A DNA stretch of 17,743 nucleotides, from assembly GCA_025927515.1 (NCBI GenBank), contig JAICLG010000019.1, positions 1 to 17,743 of the forward strand. The letters run 5' to 3'. Source of the DNA: Hyphomicrobium sp. (lineage in GTDB: Bacteria; Pseudomonadota; Alphaproteobacteria; Rhizobiales; Hyphomicrobiaceae). Below the pieces are notes generated by a model that was not told the origin of the DNA, made no database searches, and saw only the letters and a program-made list of their open reading frames with translations. Positions 1-7,094 of the stretch are shown here, piece after piece; position 1 is the first letter of the stretch, and the number at the start of each line of letters is the position of its first letter. Made by a program: the position numbers and the translations under genes.

Positions 1-135
1 ATTGGCCTGACTCCGAGCGGCCAAAAACTTTGTCATCTGCAAGAGACGCCGGAGCTAGCCATCAATGAGCGATGTCTCGAGCGCTTAATGACGTTCGAGA
101 CGTCTCGCCGCAGCCAGACCCGTTGCGCATTATAG
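1..135 (+). CDS. Possible 3' end of an upstream gene (partial, unrecognised)
   Basis: Frame 1 is open from the window edge to a TAG at 133-135, giving 44 codons. It begins IGLTPSGQKLC, which resembles the stretch after the wing of MarR-type winged-helix regulators, but the rest is not recognisable. A regulator just upstream of an efflux operon would make biological sense, and the stop codon lies on the edge of the palindrome at 133-152. The open stretch is short enough to be chance, so this is a weak call that needs the sequence to the left. Confidence 0.2.
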   Translation: MGLTPSGQKLCHLQETPELAINERCLERLMTFETSRRSQTRCAL

Positions 136-152
136 ATTATGATCATAATCTA
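133..152. promoter_or_regulatory. 20-bp perfect palindrome, probable operator of the RND efflux operon
   Basis: The sequence TAGATTATGATCATAATCTA reads the same on both strands. It sits 35 bases before the ATG of the efflux adaptor, in an AT-rich island within GC-rich DNA where the promoter should lie. TetR- and MarR-family repressors of RND pumps bind palindromes of this size, so repressor binding is the likely role. The cognate regulator is not in the window, unless it is the partial frame that ends here. Confidence 0.6.
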
Positions 153-187
153 ATAGCCAACGTGATCAAGGCGAGGCTCGTAATTCA

Positions 188-1315
188 ATGTCAGCGTCTG
201 CTATTTGGGAACCTGGAAAAGGCTCGATCTGGATCGCGCAGCGCGCGGCCATCTCGGCCGTTTTAGTCGCCGCGATTGCGTTCAGCGGCTGCCAAGCTTC
301 GGAGGCTGATCGGCGAACAGATACGCCACTCGTGCGTGTCGCCACCGTGCGATCGGCAAATGCGGAGGAGCGTGCATTTACCGGCGTTGTCTCGGCGCAC
401 GTACAAAGCAATCTCGGGTTTCGGGTCTCAGGAAAGATCACCGAACGCTTGGTCGATACAGGTCAAACCGTGAAATTGGGACAAACGCTGATGAAGCTTG
501 ATCCCACCGACCTGCAGCTCACCATTGTCGCGCAGACAAATGCGATCAATGCCGCCAAAGCCACCGCGGTGCAAGCACGAGCCGATGAAGCGCGATATCG
601 CAATCTCGTTGCTCAGGGATGGGTCTCCCGCCAACGCTATGAGCAAGCAAAATCTGCCCTCGACAATGCCGAAGCTCAATTAGCCGCCGCGCAGGCGAAC
701 GCACAGCTGGCGCGCAACGCCAATAATTATTCGAAGCTTCTGGCCGATTCCGACGGCGTCGTCGTCGAGACGCTTGCAGAGCCCGGCCAGGTCGTCGCCG
801 CTGGTCAGACGGTCGTGCGACTCGCGCACGCCGGCCCCCGAGAAGCTGCGGTTTATTTGCCAGAAACCGTTCGTCCCGCCCTGCACTCCGAAGCAACGGC
901 GACCCTCTACGGCGATCTCAAATCGACGTCGAGAGCATGGCTTCGGCAGTTGTCGGATGCAGCAGATCCCGCGACGCGAACCTATGAAGCGCGTTATGTC
1001 CTGGAAGGTGCCGCCGCCAACGCGCCGCTCGGCGCAACGGTAACCATCCACATTCCGCAGAGCAGGAATAATACCCTTGTCGATATACCGGTCGGTGCGC
1101 TCATCGACAGGGACGGAAAGACCGGCGTTTGGCTTTTGGATCAGGAGAAACTCGTCATTGGCTTCCGGCAGGTGAAGCTCGCGAAAATCGGCGAGGAAAT
1201 GGCGGCTGTCAGCCACGGATTAGAGATCGGCGATCAGGTGGTCGCGCTTGGCGCTCACACCCTTCATGAAGGAGACCGTGTTCGGGTCGGCGCTACGGAG
1301 TCCGCATCCCGATGA
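188..1315 (+). CDS. RND efflux periplasmic adaptor (membrane fusion protein), lipoprotein
   Basis: This 375-residue protein is the periplasmic adaptor of a tripartite RND pump, joining the inner-membrane pump to an outer-membrane channel. A hydrophobic stretch at about residues 19-34 ends in AFSGC, a lipobox-like site, so it is probably a lipid-anchored periplasmic protein. It follows the AcrA/HlyD plan: a split lipoyl-like half-motif around GFRVSGKITERLVDTGQ, an alanine- and glutamine-rich helical hairpin at about 115-185, then the second lipoyl half (DGVVVETLAEPGQVVAAGQ), beta-barrel and C-terminal domain. The length is normal. A GAGG stretch lies upstream of the ATG, with somewhat long spacing. 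The stop overlaps the start of the pump gene (ATGA), so the two are translationally coupled. The family is clear; the substrate cannot be told, and no outer-membrane partner gene is nearby. Confidence 0.92.
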   Translation: MSASAIWEPGKGSIWIAQRAAISAVLVAAIAFSGCQASEADRRTDTPLVRVATVRSANAEERAFTGVVSAHVQSNLGFRVSGKITERLVDTGQTVKLGQTLMKLDPTDLQLTIVAQTNAINAAKATAVQARADEARYRNLVAQGWVSRQRYEQAKSALDNAEAQLAAAQANAQLARNANNYSKLLADSDGVVVETLAEPGQVVAAGQTVVRLAHAGPREAAVYLPETVRPALHSEATATLYGDLKSTSRAWLRQLSDAADPATRTYEARYVLEGAAANAPLGATVTIHIPQSRNNTLVDIPVGALIDRDGKTGVWLLDQEKLVIGFRQVKLAKIGEEMAAVSHGLEIGDQVVALGAHTLHEGDRVRVGATESASR

Positions 1316-4300
1316 ACGGCTTCAACCTTTCAGCGCTGGCTGTGCGCGAGCGCGCTGTTACGCTCTTTCTGATCATTGCAATCACGCTTGCCGGCACTTT
1401 TGCTTTCCTTCAGTTGGGGCGTGCAGAAGATCCTCCTTATACGGTCAAGGTTCTCACCGTTACGGCTGTTTGGCCGGGCGCGACGGCGCAGGAGATGCAG
1501 GATCTCGTTGCGGAGCCCTTGGAAAAGCGCATGCAGGAATTGCGCTGGTACGACCGCACCGAGACGTTCACGCGGCCGGGTCTGATGCTCATGAAGGTGA
1601 CGCTCAAGGATCAGACACCGCCAGCGGATGTGGCTGAGCAATTCTACCAAGCGAGAAAGAAGCTTGGTGACGAGGCCGCAAACCTTCCGGCTGGGGCGCT
1701 TGGTCCATTCGTCAACGACGAATATTCCGATGTCACGTTTGCGCTCTATGCCGTGAAGGGCGATGGCATGCCGCCACGGCAGTTGACGCGCGAAGCCGAA
1801 ACGCTCCGCCAGCGTTTGCTCCATGTGCCGGGCGTCAAAAAAGTCGATATTCTCGGCGAGCGGCCCGAGCGGATCTTCGTCGAATTCTCGTATGCTAAAC
1901 TCGCGACGCTTGGCATCAGCGCGCGATCGATATTCGATGCCCTCAATCGCCAGAATGTGGTGACGCCTGCCGGATCAATCGACACCAGTGGCCCGCAGGT
2001 TTTCGTGCGCGTAGAAGGCGCATACGACGATCTGAAGAAAATCAGCGATACTCCGATCGTTGCTGGCGGACGCGTACTGAAGCTTTCCGACGTTGCCGAG
2101 GTCAAACGCGGCTATGAAGATCCCGCCACGTTTCTCATTCGGCATAATGGCGATCCTGCCATGGTGCTGGGCGTCGTGATGAAAGAAGGCTGGAACGGCC
2201 TCGATCTCGGCAAGGCCCTTGATGCGGAAGAGGCCAAGATCGCGCAGAATCTTCCCGCGGGCATCACCTTCACGAAGATCATCGATCAGGCTGTCAACAT
2301 CCGAGAATCGATCGATGAGTTCATGCTGAAGTTCGTCGTCGCGCTAGCGGTGGTAATGATTGTCAGCCTCGCGAGCCTCGGCTGGCGTGTCGGCATTGTC
2401 GTCGCTGCCGCCGTGCCGCTGACCCTGGCGGCGGTGTTCGTCGTCATGATGATTACGGGAAGGAATTTCGATCGAATAACGCTTGGCGCACTCATCTTAG
2501 CATTGGGGCTTCTCGTCGACGATGCGATCATCGCGATCGAAATGATGGTCGTGAAGCTCGAGGAAGGCTACGAGCGCACGAAGGCTGCGGCCTATGCCTG
2601 GAGCCACACAGCGGCGCCGATGCTCTCGGGCACCCTGGTGACCATTATTGGCCTCATGCCCGTCGGCTTTGCCAAGTCGACGGCCGGTGAATACGCCGGA
2701 AACATTTTTTGGATCGTCGGCTTTGCGCTTATTGCATCGTGGATCGTCGCCGTAGTTTTCACCCCCTATCTGGGCGTGAAGCTACTTCCCAACATCAAGC
2801 CGTTTCCTGGCGGACACGACGCGATATATTCGACGCCACGCTACGAACGGTTTCGGCGTCTCGTTGCGTGGTCCATCCACCATAAGTTTCTTGTTGCAGG
2901 TACGGTGGTAGCGCTCTTCATTCTTGCTGGTGCCGGCATGGCGAGCGTCAAGCAGCAGTTCTTTCCAAGTTCCGATCGCCGCGAACTTCTCGTCGAAGTG
3001 CAAATGCCGGAAGGGTCGAGCATCGAGGCCACAAAAGGCGCGGTCGAAAAAATCGAGGCATGGCTCAAGGAACAACCAGAAACCAAGAATATCGTCTCTT
3101 ATATTGGCCAAGGAGCGCCGCGTTTCTACTTGGGATACGATCCCGAGCTTCCCGACCCGTCATTCGGAAAAATCGTTGTGATGACGCCGAGCTCGGCAGC
3201 TCGGGATGCGCTGAAAGTTCGTACCTGGGCGCGCATAACTGAAGGATTGGCGCCGGAGGCACAGGTCCGAGCCACGCAATTCGTCTTTGGTCCGCCCTCT
3301 CCTTGGCCCATTGCGTTCCGTGTGATGGGTCCCGACCCAGACACGCTTCGTGCAATCGCTCAGAAAGTTGTGGGCGTGATGCGCGCCAATCCTCATATGC
3401 GTCAGGTCAATACCGATTGGGGCGAGCGCGCGCCTTCCCTCCGCTTCACGCTCAACCAGGACCGGCTGCGCCTGATCGGCTTGTCACCGAACGATGTCGC
3501 TGAACAGCTGCAATTCCTTCTGACGGGCGTATCGACCACAGTCGTCCGTGAAGACATTCGAACCGTCCAAGTGATGGCGCGCAGCGGCGGAAGCGAACGG
3601 CTGGATCCGTCAAAGCTGAATGATCTTGTATTGCAAAACGAGTCGGGCAAGCTCGTACCGCTCAGCCAGATCGGTCATGTCGAGGTCGTTCGGGAAGATC
3701 CCATCTTAAAGCGACGCGATCGAACACCGACGATCACAGTCCAGGGTGATATTGATCAGCAATCGCAACCGCCGCCGGTATCGCTGGAAATCCAGAAGGC
3801 CATCCAGCCCATTATTGCCACGCTGCCGGACGGCTATCGTATCGAGATGGGCGGTAATATCGAAGAGGCGACTAAGGCAAATAAGGCCCTCGCTCCCGTC
3901 TTCCCAGTGATGTTCATCCTGACGATGATTGTCATCATCTTCCAGGTGCGTTCCTTCTCCGCAATGTGGATGGTTTTGGCAACCGCACCTTTGGGTTTGA
4001 TCGGCGTCGTGCCAACGTTGCTCATCTTCCAGCAGCCGTTCGGGTTCAACGCAATTCTTGGGCTGATTGGCTTATCGGGCATATTGATGCGAAATACCCT
4101 TATCCTGATTGAGCAAATCAAGGGTAATAAACAGGAAGGGCTTGACGATTATCACGCCGTCATCGAAGCAACGGTTCAGCGCGCGCGCCCGGTCGTGCTG
4201 ACAGCACTCGCTGCCGTTCTTGCCTTCATACCACTAACGACTTCCGTATTCTGGGGCTCAATGGCCTACACGCTCATCGGCGGTACGGCGGTTGGCACGC

Positions 4301-4407
4301 TTCTTATTCTTCTGTTCCTTCCAGCTCTTTATGCAATTTGGTTCCGGATCCGACCAAGGGAAGAACGTCTTTCCTCGCACGCGGTAGGCGTACCTGTGCC
4401 CGTCTGA
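1312..4407 (+). CDS. RND efflux transporter, inner-membrane pump (AcrB family)
   Basis: This 1031-residue protein has the usual length and internal duplication of AcrB/HAE-type proton-driven drug pumps. The first membrane helix lies at about residues 13-32. A large periplasmic loop follows, with porter-domain features such as AVWPGATAQEMQDLVAEPLE. The helix with LLVDDAIIAIE carries the paired aspartates (403 and 404) used in proton relay. The second half repeats the pattern, with a second periplasmic loop at about 560-860 and a last cluster of helices. The relay lysine region is around RNTLILIEQIK. The start ATG overlaps the adaptor stop by four bases. With that adaptor it forms a pump exporting hydrophobic or toxic compounds from the inner membrane and periplasm. 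The outer-membrane channel must be supplied from elsewhere. No clear terminator follows. The substrate is unknown. Confidence 0.95.
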   Translation: MNGFNLSALAVRERAVTLFLIIAITLAGTFAFLQLGRAEDPPYTVKVLTVTAVWPGATAQEMQDLVAEPLEKRMQELRWYDRTETFTRPGLMLMKVTLKDQTPPADVAEQFYQARKKLGDEAANLPAGALGPFVNDEYSDVTFALYAVKGDGMPPRQLTREAETLRQRLLHVPGVKKVDILGERPERIFVEFSYAKLATLGISARSIFDALNRQNVVTPAGSIDTSGPQVFVRVEGAYDDLKKISDTPIVAGGRVLKLSDVAEVKRGYEDPATFLIRHNGDPAMVLGVVMKEGWNGLDLGKALDAEEAKIAQNLPAGITFTKIIDQAVNIRESIDEFMLKFVVALAVVMIVSLASLGWRVGIVVAAAVPLTLAAVFVVMMITGRNFDRITLGALILALGLLVDDAIIAIEMMVVKLEEGYERTKAAAYAWSHTAAPMLSGTLVTIIGLMPVGFAKSTAGEYAGNIFWIVGFALIASWIVAVVFTPYLGVKLLPNIKPFPGGHDAIYSTPRYERFRRLVAWSIHHKFLVAGTVVALFILAGAGMASVKQQFFPSSDRRELLVEVQMPEGSSIEATKGAVEKIEAWLKEQPETKNIVSYIGQGAPRFYLGYDPELPDPSFGKIVVMTPSSAARDALKVRTWARITEGLAPEAQVRATQFVFGPPSPWPIAFRVMGPDPDTLRAIAQKVVGVMRANPHMRQVNTDWGERAPSLRFTLNQDRLRLIGLSPNDVAEQLQFLLTGVSTTVVREDIRTVQVMARSGGSERLDPSKLNDLVLQNESGKLVPLSQIGHVEVVREDPILKRRDRTPTITVQGDIDQQSQPPPVSLEIQKAIQPIIATLPDGYRIEMGGNIEEATKANKALAPVFPVMFILTMIVIIFQVRSFSAMWMVLATAPLGLIGVVPTLLIFQQPFGFNAILGLIGLSGILMRNTLILIEQIKGNKQEGLDDYHAVIEATVQRARPVVLTALAAVLAFIPLTTSVFWGSMAYTLIGGTAVGTLLILLFLPALYAIWFRIRPREERLSSHAVGVPVPV

Positions 4408-5043
4408 TGAGCTAGCTTACGGTCCGACTTGTTTTGTGAGTTTCACCCTCGACGATGCTTTGCAGAGTTAGCGGACATGTAAGGGTTTTGGCATCCTCAA
4501 CGGATGCAATAAAGTGGCATTGCGTGGAATGTATAGATGCCGATGTTTTAAAGAAGCACGCTCTTCAGTCCATGCAGACCTATATTCGAGTTGAGCCTGA
4601 CGGATCTCGCTCTCGAGTGCACGCAAAGCGGGTTTTGCCATTTGCTAATCTACTTCAAACAGCGGACACGGCTTGCATATTGGCTCGGTCGACGTGTGGG
4701 AACTGCAGACTTTCCGTTATGCGCCAAACTGTATGGGACGCCAATGGATACAGACCTTAATCAACTTTAACGACGATGCTGTAGTACTCATCATTGTCAT
4801 CTCCGGCGCGCCATCAAAAAAGGCAATCAAATCAACGTCTGACGCGGCGTGCACCCGAACAAAAATGAGAACTTTTCAGTTTAGAAGTGCGTTTGAGCGG
4901 GCCGGCGAGCCTGCAAGGCCGATGTCGTCTGAATGACGGGAGGCGCGCATGCAATTCTTGGTGAGTCGAAGGAAGCTATTCTTTTGCGGCGTGCTTGTCT
5001 CAAGAGCAAATGGGGAAAAGCGGAAAGCGGCAATTTCCCATGC
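4408..5043. other. Gene-poor intergenic region with no recognisable gene
   Basis: About 635 bases separate the pump gene from the alkB remnant. Short open frames exist here (for example 4455-4760 and 4673-4936 on the plus strand), but their translations match no family I know and lack a consistent ribosome site. The DNA is less GC-rich than its flanks. It contains an 18-base motif at 4461-4478 that recurs near 16242 and a small hairpin (GCATCC loop GGATGC, 4491-4507) without a T-run. A tiny open frame at 4949-5047 has a good GGGAGG five bases before its ATG, but its 32-residue product is not recognised. The region looks like degenerated sequence. Confidence 0.5.
4461..4478 (+). repeat. Short dispersed repeat, copy 1
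   Basis: The 18 bases TGCAGAGTTAGCGGACAT match 16242-16259 at 17 of 18 positions, with weaker similarity for a few bases on each side. Both copies lie in gene-free DNA. A further GCGGACA occurs at 4662-4668. Dispersed GCGGACAT-type repeats are common between genes in Hyphomicrobiales, so this may be a fragment of such an element; that link is from memory. Confidence 0.4.
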
Positions 5044-5313
5044 TTAGCACGCCTCACGGAACGTCAGATTGATGCGGTAACGTCCGATCGTCGGATGGTC
5101 TCCGTCCTTCAATGTATCGATGCCATGGAATGCCAGTCGAGACGGTCCTCCCCAGACTGCAACGTCGCCATGTTCCACCATTATTCGCCGCACTTTGTCA
5201 GAAGCTCTGCCGCCTCGTCGAGGGCAAATCTCCGCAAAAGAACGGCACCCATCGTCCACACGCGCCGGTTCATTGGCGGCGAACAAATCGGTGAAGCGAT
5301 CGCGATCGGTCAT
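5044..5313 (-). pseudogene. alkB: alkB remnant: internally deleted and frameshifted DNA dealkylase
   Basis: AlkB removes alkyl groups from DNA bases by iron- and 2-oxoglutarate-dependent oxidation. The 89-codon frame starts TDLFAANEPARV, like AlkB's N-terminus. In the +1 frame the sequence then continues GAVLLRRFALDEAAELL, also AlkB N-terminal. The main frame resumes with SDKVRRIMVEHGDVAVWGGP and ends with the conserved RYRINLTFREA. The tail thus keeps the distal histidine (HG) and both arginines. About 120 codons of the middle, including the HxD iron ligands, are missing. The deletion joint is near 5200-5210 and a frameshift near 5257-5265. AlkB is normally about 210 residues, so this copy cannot be active. 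It starts six bases after the hydroxylase stop, as the last gene of an old ada-hydroxylase-alkB operon. Confidence 0.85.
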
Positions 5314-5319
5314 GGTTCA

Positions 5320-6051
5320 TCATTTGGCGTCGTGAAAGATGATGCCGACAGAATGCCGTTTGCCGGCCCTGATTTCACTGACGCCATGACGAAGGTTGAC
5401 ACGATATGCGCCTCGCGTGCCGCGCACGGGGCGATGAGAGACGGCAAACACCACGGCGTCGCCCTGCCTCAGCGGAACGACCACTGCGCGTGACTGCATG
5501 CGCGGACGCTGTTCCGTCAGAATGAACTCGCCGCCTTCGAAATCGCGGTCCGGTTCTGAAAGTAAAATGGCGACCTGGAGCGGGAATACATGCTCGCCGT
5601 AGAGATCCTGATGCAGGCAATTGTAATCCCCAGGGACGTATTGCAACAGAAGCGGCGTCGGCCGCGTCTGACCCGCCTCATGGCATCGTTTCAAGAATCC
5701 GGCGTGTGTTTTTGAATATTGGACGTCGATGCCCATCTCCATGTTCCAGCGATTGGCGATGCGCGCGAGTTCGGGGTAAAGCATGGTTCGAAGGGACTCA
5801 ATCCGGTCGGGTAACGGATAGGTAAAGTATTTGTATTCGCCACTTCCAAAGCCATGCCGTGCCATGACAACGCGCGTGCGAAAGCGCCGGTCATCGTCAT
5901 ACATCACGGCGATCTCCCGACACGCTTCCGGCGTCAGGAACTGCGTCATCGTCGCGAATCCTTTGGCGTCAAGGTCGGTGCCGACATGCGCCCAATCGAC
6001 AGATATTTCACCGACCCTGGCGCCGTCGTTCGCAATGGCTACACTGCTCAT
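5320..6051 (-). CDS. 2OG-Fe(II) oxygenase, hydroxylase of the ada-alkB neighbourhood
   Basis: The 243-residue protein is an intact member of the iron/2-oxoglutarate oxygenases (double-stranded beta-helix fold), of the prolyl-hydroxylase-like group often encoded beside ada and alkB. The iron ligands read as H147 and D149 in NCLHQDLYGEH, with the distal H222 in RHGVS, and R232 in the KRHSVGIIFH stretch as the likely 2-oxoglutarate anchor. The FEGGEF motif of this subgroup is present at 171-176. There is no signal peptide, so it is cytoplasmic. Its ATG overlaps the stop of the ada fragment (ATGA), and the alkB remnant starts six bases downstream. It is the only gene of the three without visible damage. 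The substrate is unknown; a role in the alkylation response is inferred from position only. Confidence 0.88.
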   Translation of the reverse strand: MSSVAIANDGARVGEISVDWAHVGTDLDAKGFATMTQFLTPEACREIAVMYDDDRRFRTRVVMARHGFGSGEYKYFTYPLPDRIESLRTMLYPELARIANRWNMEMGIDVQYSKTHAGFLKRCHEAGQTRPTPLLLQYVPGDYNCLHQDLYGEHVFPLQVAILLSEPDRDFEGGEFILTEQRPRMQSRAVVVPLRQGDAVVFAVSHRPVRGTRGAYRVNLRHGVSEIRAGKRHSVGIIFHDAK

Positions 6052-6429
6052 GAATTGACCTCACGCTTGCGCTTACTTTCCACGCCCCAGCGGTAGCCTG
6101 ACAGCGAACCATCGTTGCGCACGACCCGGTGACACGGAATAGCAATGGCGATCTTGTTCGCAGCACGCGCTGCCGCCACGGCCCTGACTCGCTTTCGGCA
6201 TGCCGATCCGCTCGGCGATCTCGCTATAAGTGGCGGTTGGTCCGATCGGCATCTCGCGCAACGCCTGCCAGACGCGATGCTGGAACGGAGTGCCGCGAAC
6301 ATCGAGCGGCAGATCGAGAGCGGTTTCGACGGCAATTTCGACGTAGTCAGCGGCAAGCGGGCCGGGATCATAGCTGAAAGGTTCGAGAGGCCGGTTCGGG
6401 CCTTTGGTCGCCCAGGCATTGATGCTCAC
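6048..6429 (-). pseudogene. ada: Chimeric remnant: alcohol dehydrogenase 5' end joined to the ada methyltransferase 3' end, frameshifted
   Basis: The likely start is GTG at 6429, preceded by GGAG at eight bases. The first 35 codons (SINAWATKG...LEPFSYDPGP...VEIAVE) match the N-terminus of zinc NAD(P)-dependent alcohol dehydrogenases. At about 6325 the frame passes directly into the C-terminal part of Ada/Ogt O6-methylguanine-DNA methyltransferase (LDLPLDVRGTPFQHRVWQALREMP). One extra base near 6189 breaks the frame. The correct continuation, in the shifted frame, is VRAVAAARAANKIAIAIPCHRVV, with the acceptor cysteine codon at 6132-6134, then LSGYRWGVESKRK. The Ada N-terminal methylphosphotriester and AraC domains and the N-terminal subdomain of the methyltransferase are absent. 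The shifted frame ends in the ATGA overlap with the hydroxylase gene. The frameshift could be a sequencing error, but the truncation and fusion would remain. Confidence 0.85.
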
Positions 6430-6454
6430 CCGGTGGTCTCCGTTTTTTATCAAA

Positions 6455-6889
6455 TTACGAATGGGGCTGTTCGTTGCAGGCACCGACGCGCTTGCCGCTT
6501 TGCCTCTCCGTCATGGTCATGTTTTTGCCGCCCATCTTCATGTCGAACACACCCGAGAAATGGTCGGGCCAAAGCTGAAACTTGGCCCAGGCGACAGCCT
6601 GATTGTGACCCTCGCAAATGAGATCGAACGTCAACTCGCCCGCGTCCTGGCGAATGTTTGAGGCGGGGCAGCGAACGAGGGGATTGTTTTCGCTTAGGAT
6701 TACGATCCCACGTGTACCGCTATCCGTGACGCAAATTCTCGCAGTCTTCTGAATTCCCATGTCCTCGACATGCGGCATCTCCAGCTTCATCTGAACTTCG
6801 TATTCGCCTGGCTGCGGCAATGCGAGACTTTCCGCATTAGCGCCGGAGACGAGAAAGAAAAGAGCACCCGCGACTACAATTCGTGCCAT
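6455..6889 (-). CDS. Secreted small protein, DUF3617-like
   Basis: This is a 144-residue protein starting MARIVVAGALFFLVSGANA, a classical Sec signal peptide with probable cleavage after ANA. The mature part begins PQPGEYEVQMKLEMP and has conserved-looking cysteines (ICVTD, VRCPAS, LICEG, GACNEQ) and a beta-rich pattern, as in DUF3617 periplasmic proteins of unknown function. I chose the ATG at 6889 over one eight codons upstream because it follows GGAG at ten bases and puts the signal peptide at the terminus. It ends 25 bases before the alcohol-dehydrogenase start of the chimera, so the lost dehydrogenase may once have been its operon partner. No function can be assigned. Confidence 0.75.
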   Translation of the reverse strand: MARIVVAGALFFLVSGANAESLALPQPGEYEVQMKLEMPHVEDMGIQKTARICVTDSGTRGIVILSENNPLVRCPASNIRQDAGELTFDLICEGHNQAVAWAKFQLWPDHFSGVFDMKMGGKNMTMTERQSGKRVGACNEQPHS

Positions 6890-7094
6890 GACGTCAGATC
6901 TCCGTTCTTCCATGGGTGGTCATGAGCACGAAACTTTGGCGTCCGCGTCCTGTTTCTTGCTCTCAAATTCGCCGAGGGTGTTCGTTCGAAGGCAAGGAAC
7001 GACGTGTGCAGCCCTCGTGCCTGGGCTATTGATTAATGAGGCAGGCGACCGGCGAAGTCTTCGAATTGGATGTTTCTGGCGGTAGACGCATGAG
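6890..7094. promoter_or_regulatory. Divergent intergenic region between DUF3617-like gene and deacetylase gene
   Basis: About 205 bases separate two divergent starts, so both promoters should lie here. I see no strong -35/-10 pair or long palindrome. TTCGAA occurs twice (near 6985 and 7065). The call rests on gene orientation only. Confidence 0.35.

Noticed and set aside
72..266. Small plus-strand frame overlapping the adaptor gene start
   Set aside because: It crosses the palindrome and overlaps the adaptor's signal region out of frame, with no family resemblance.
4491..4507. Hairpin GCATCC/GGATGC as a terminator of the RND operon
   Set aside because: The stem is short and no T-run follows it on the plus strand.
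4933..5493. Open plus-strand frame of 186 codons
   Set aside because: It lies opposite the alkB remnant and the 3' end of the hydroxylase, has no family likeness, and is best explained as an antisense shadow.
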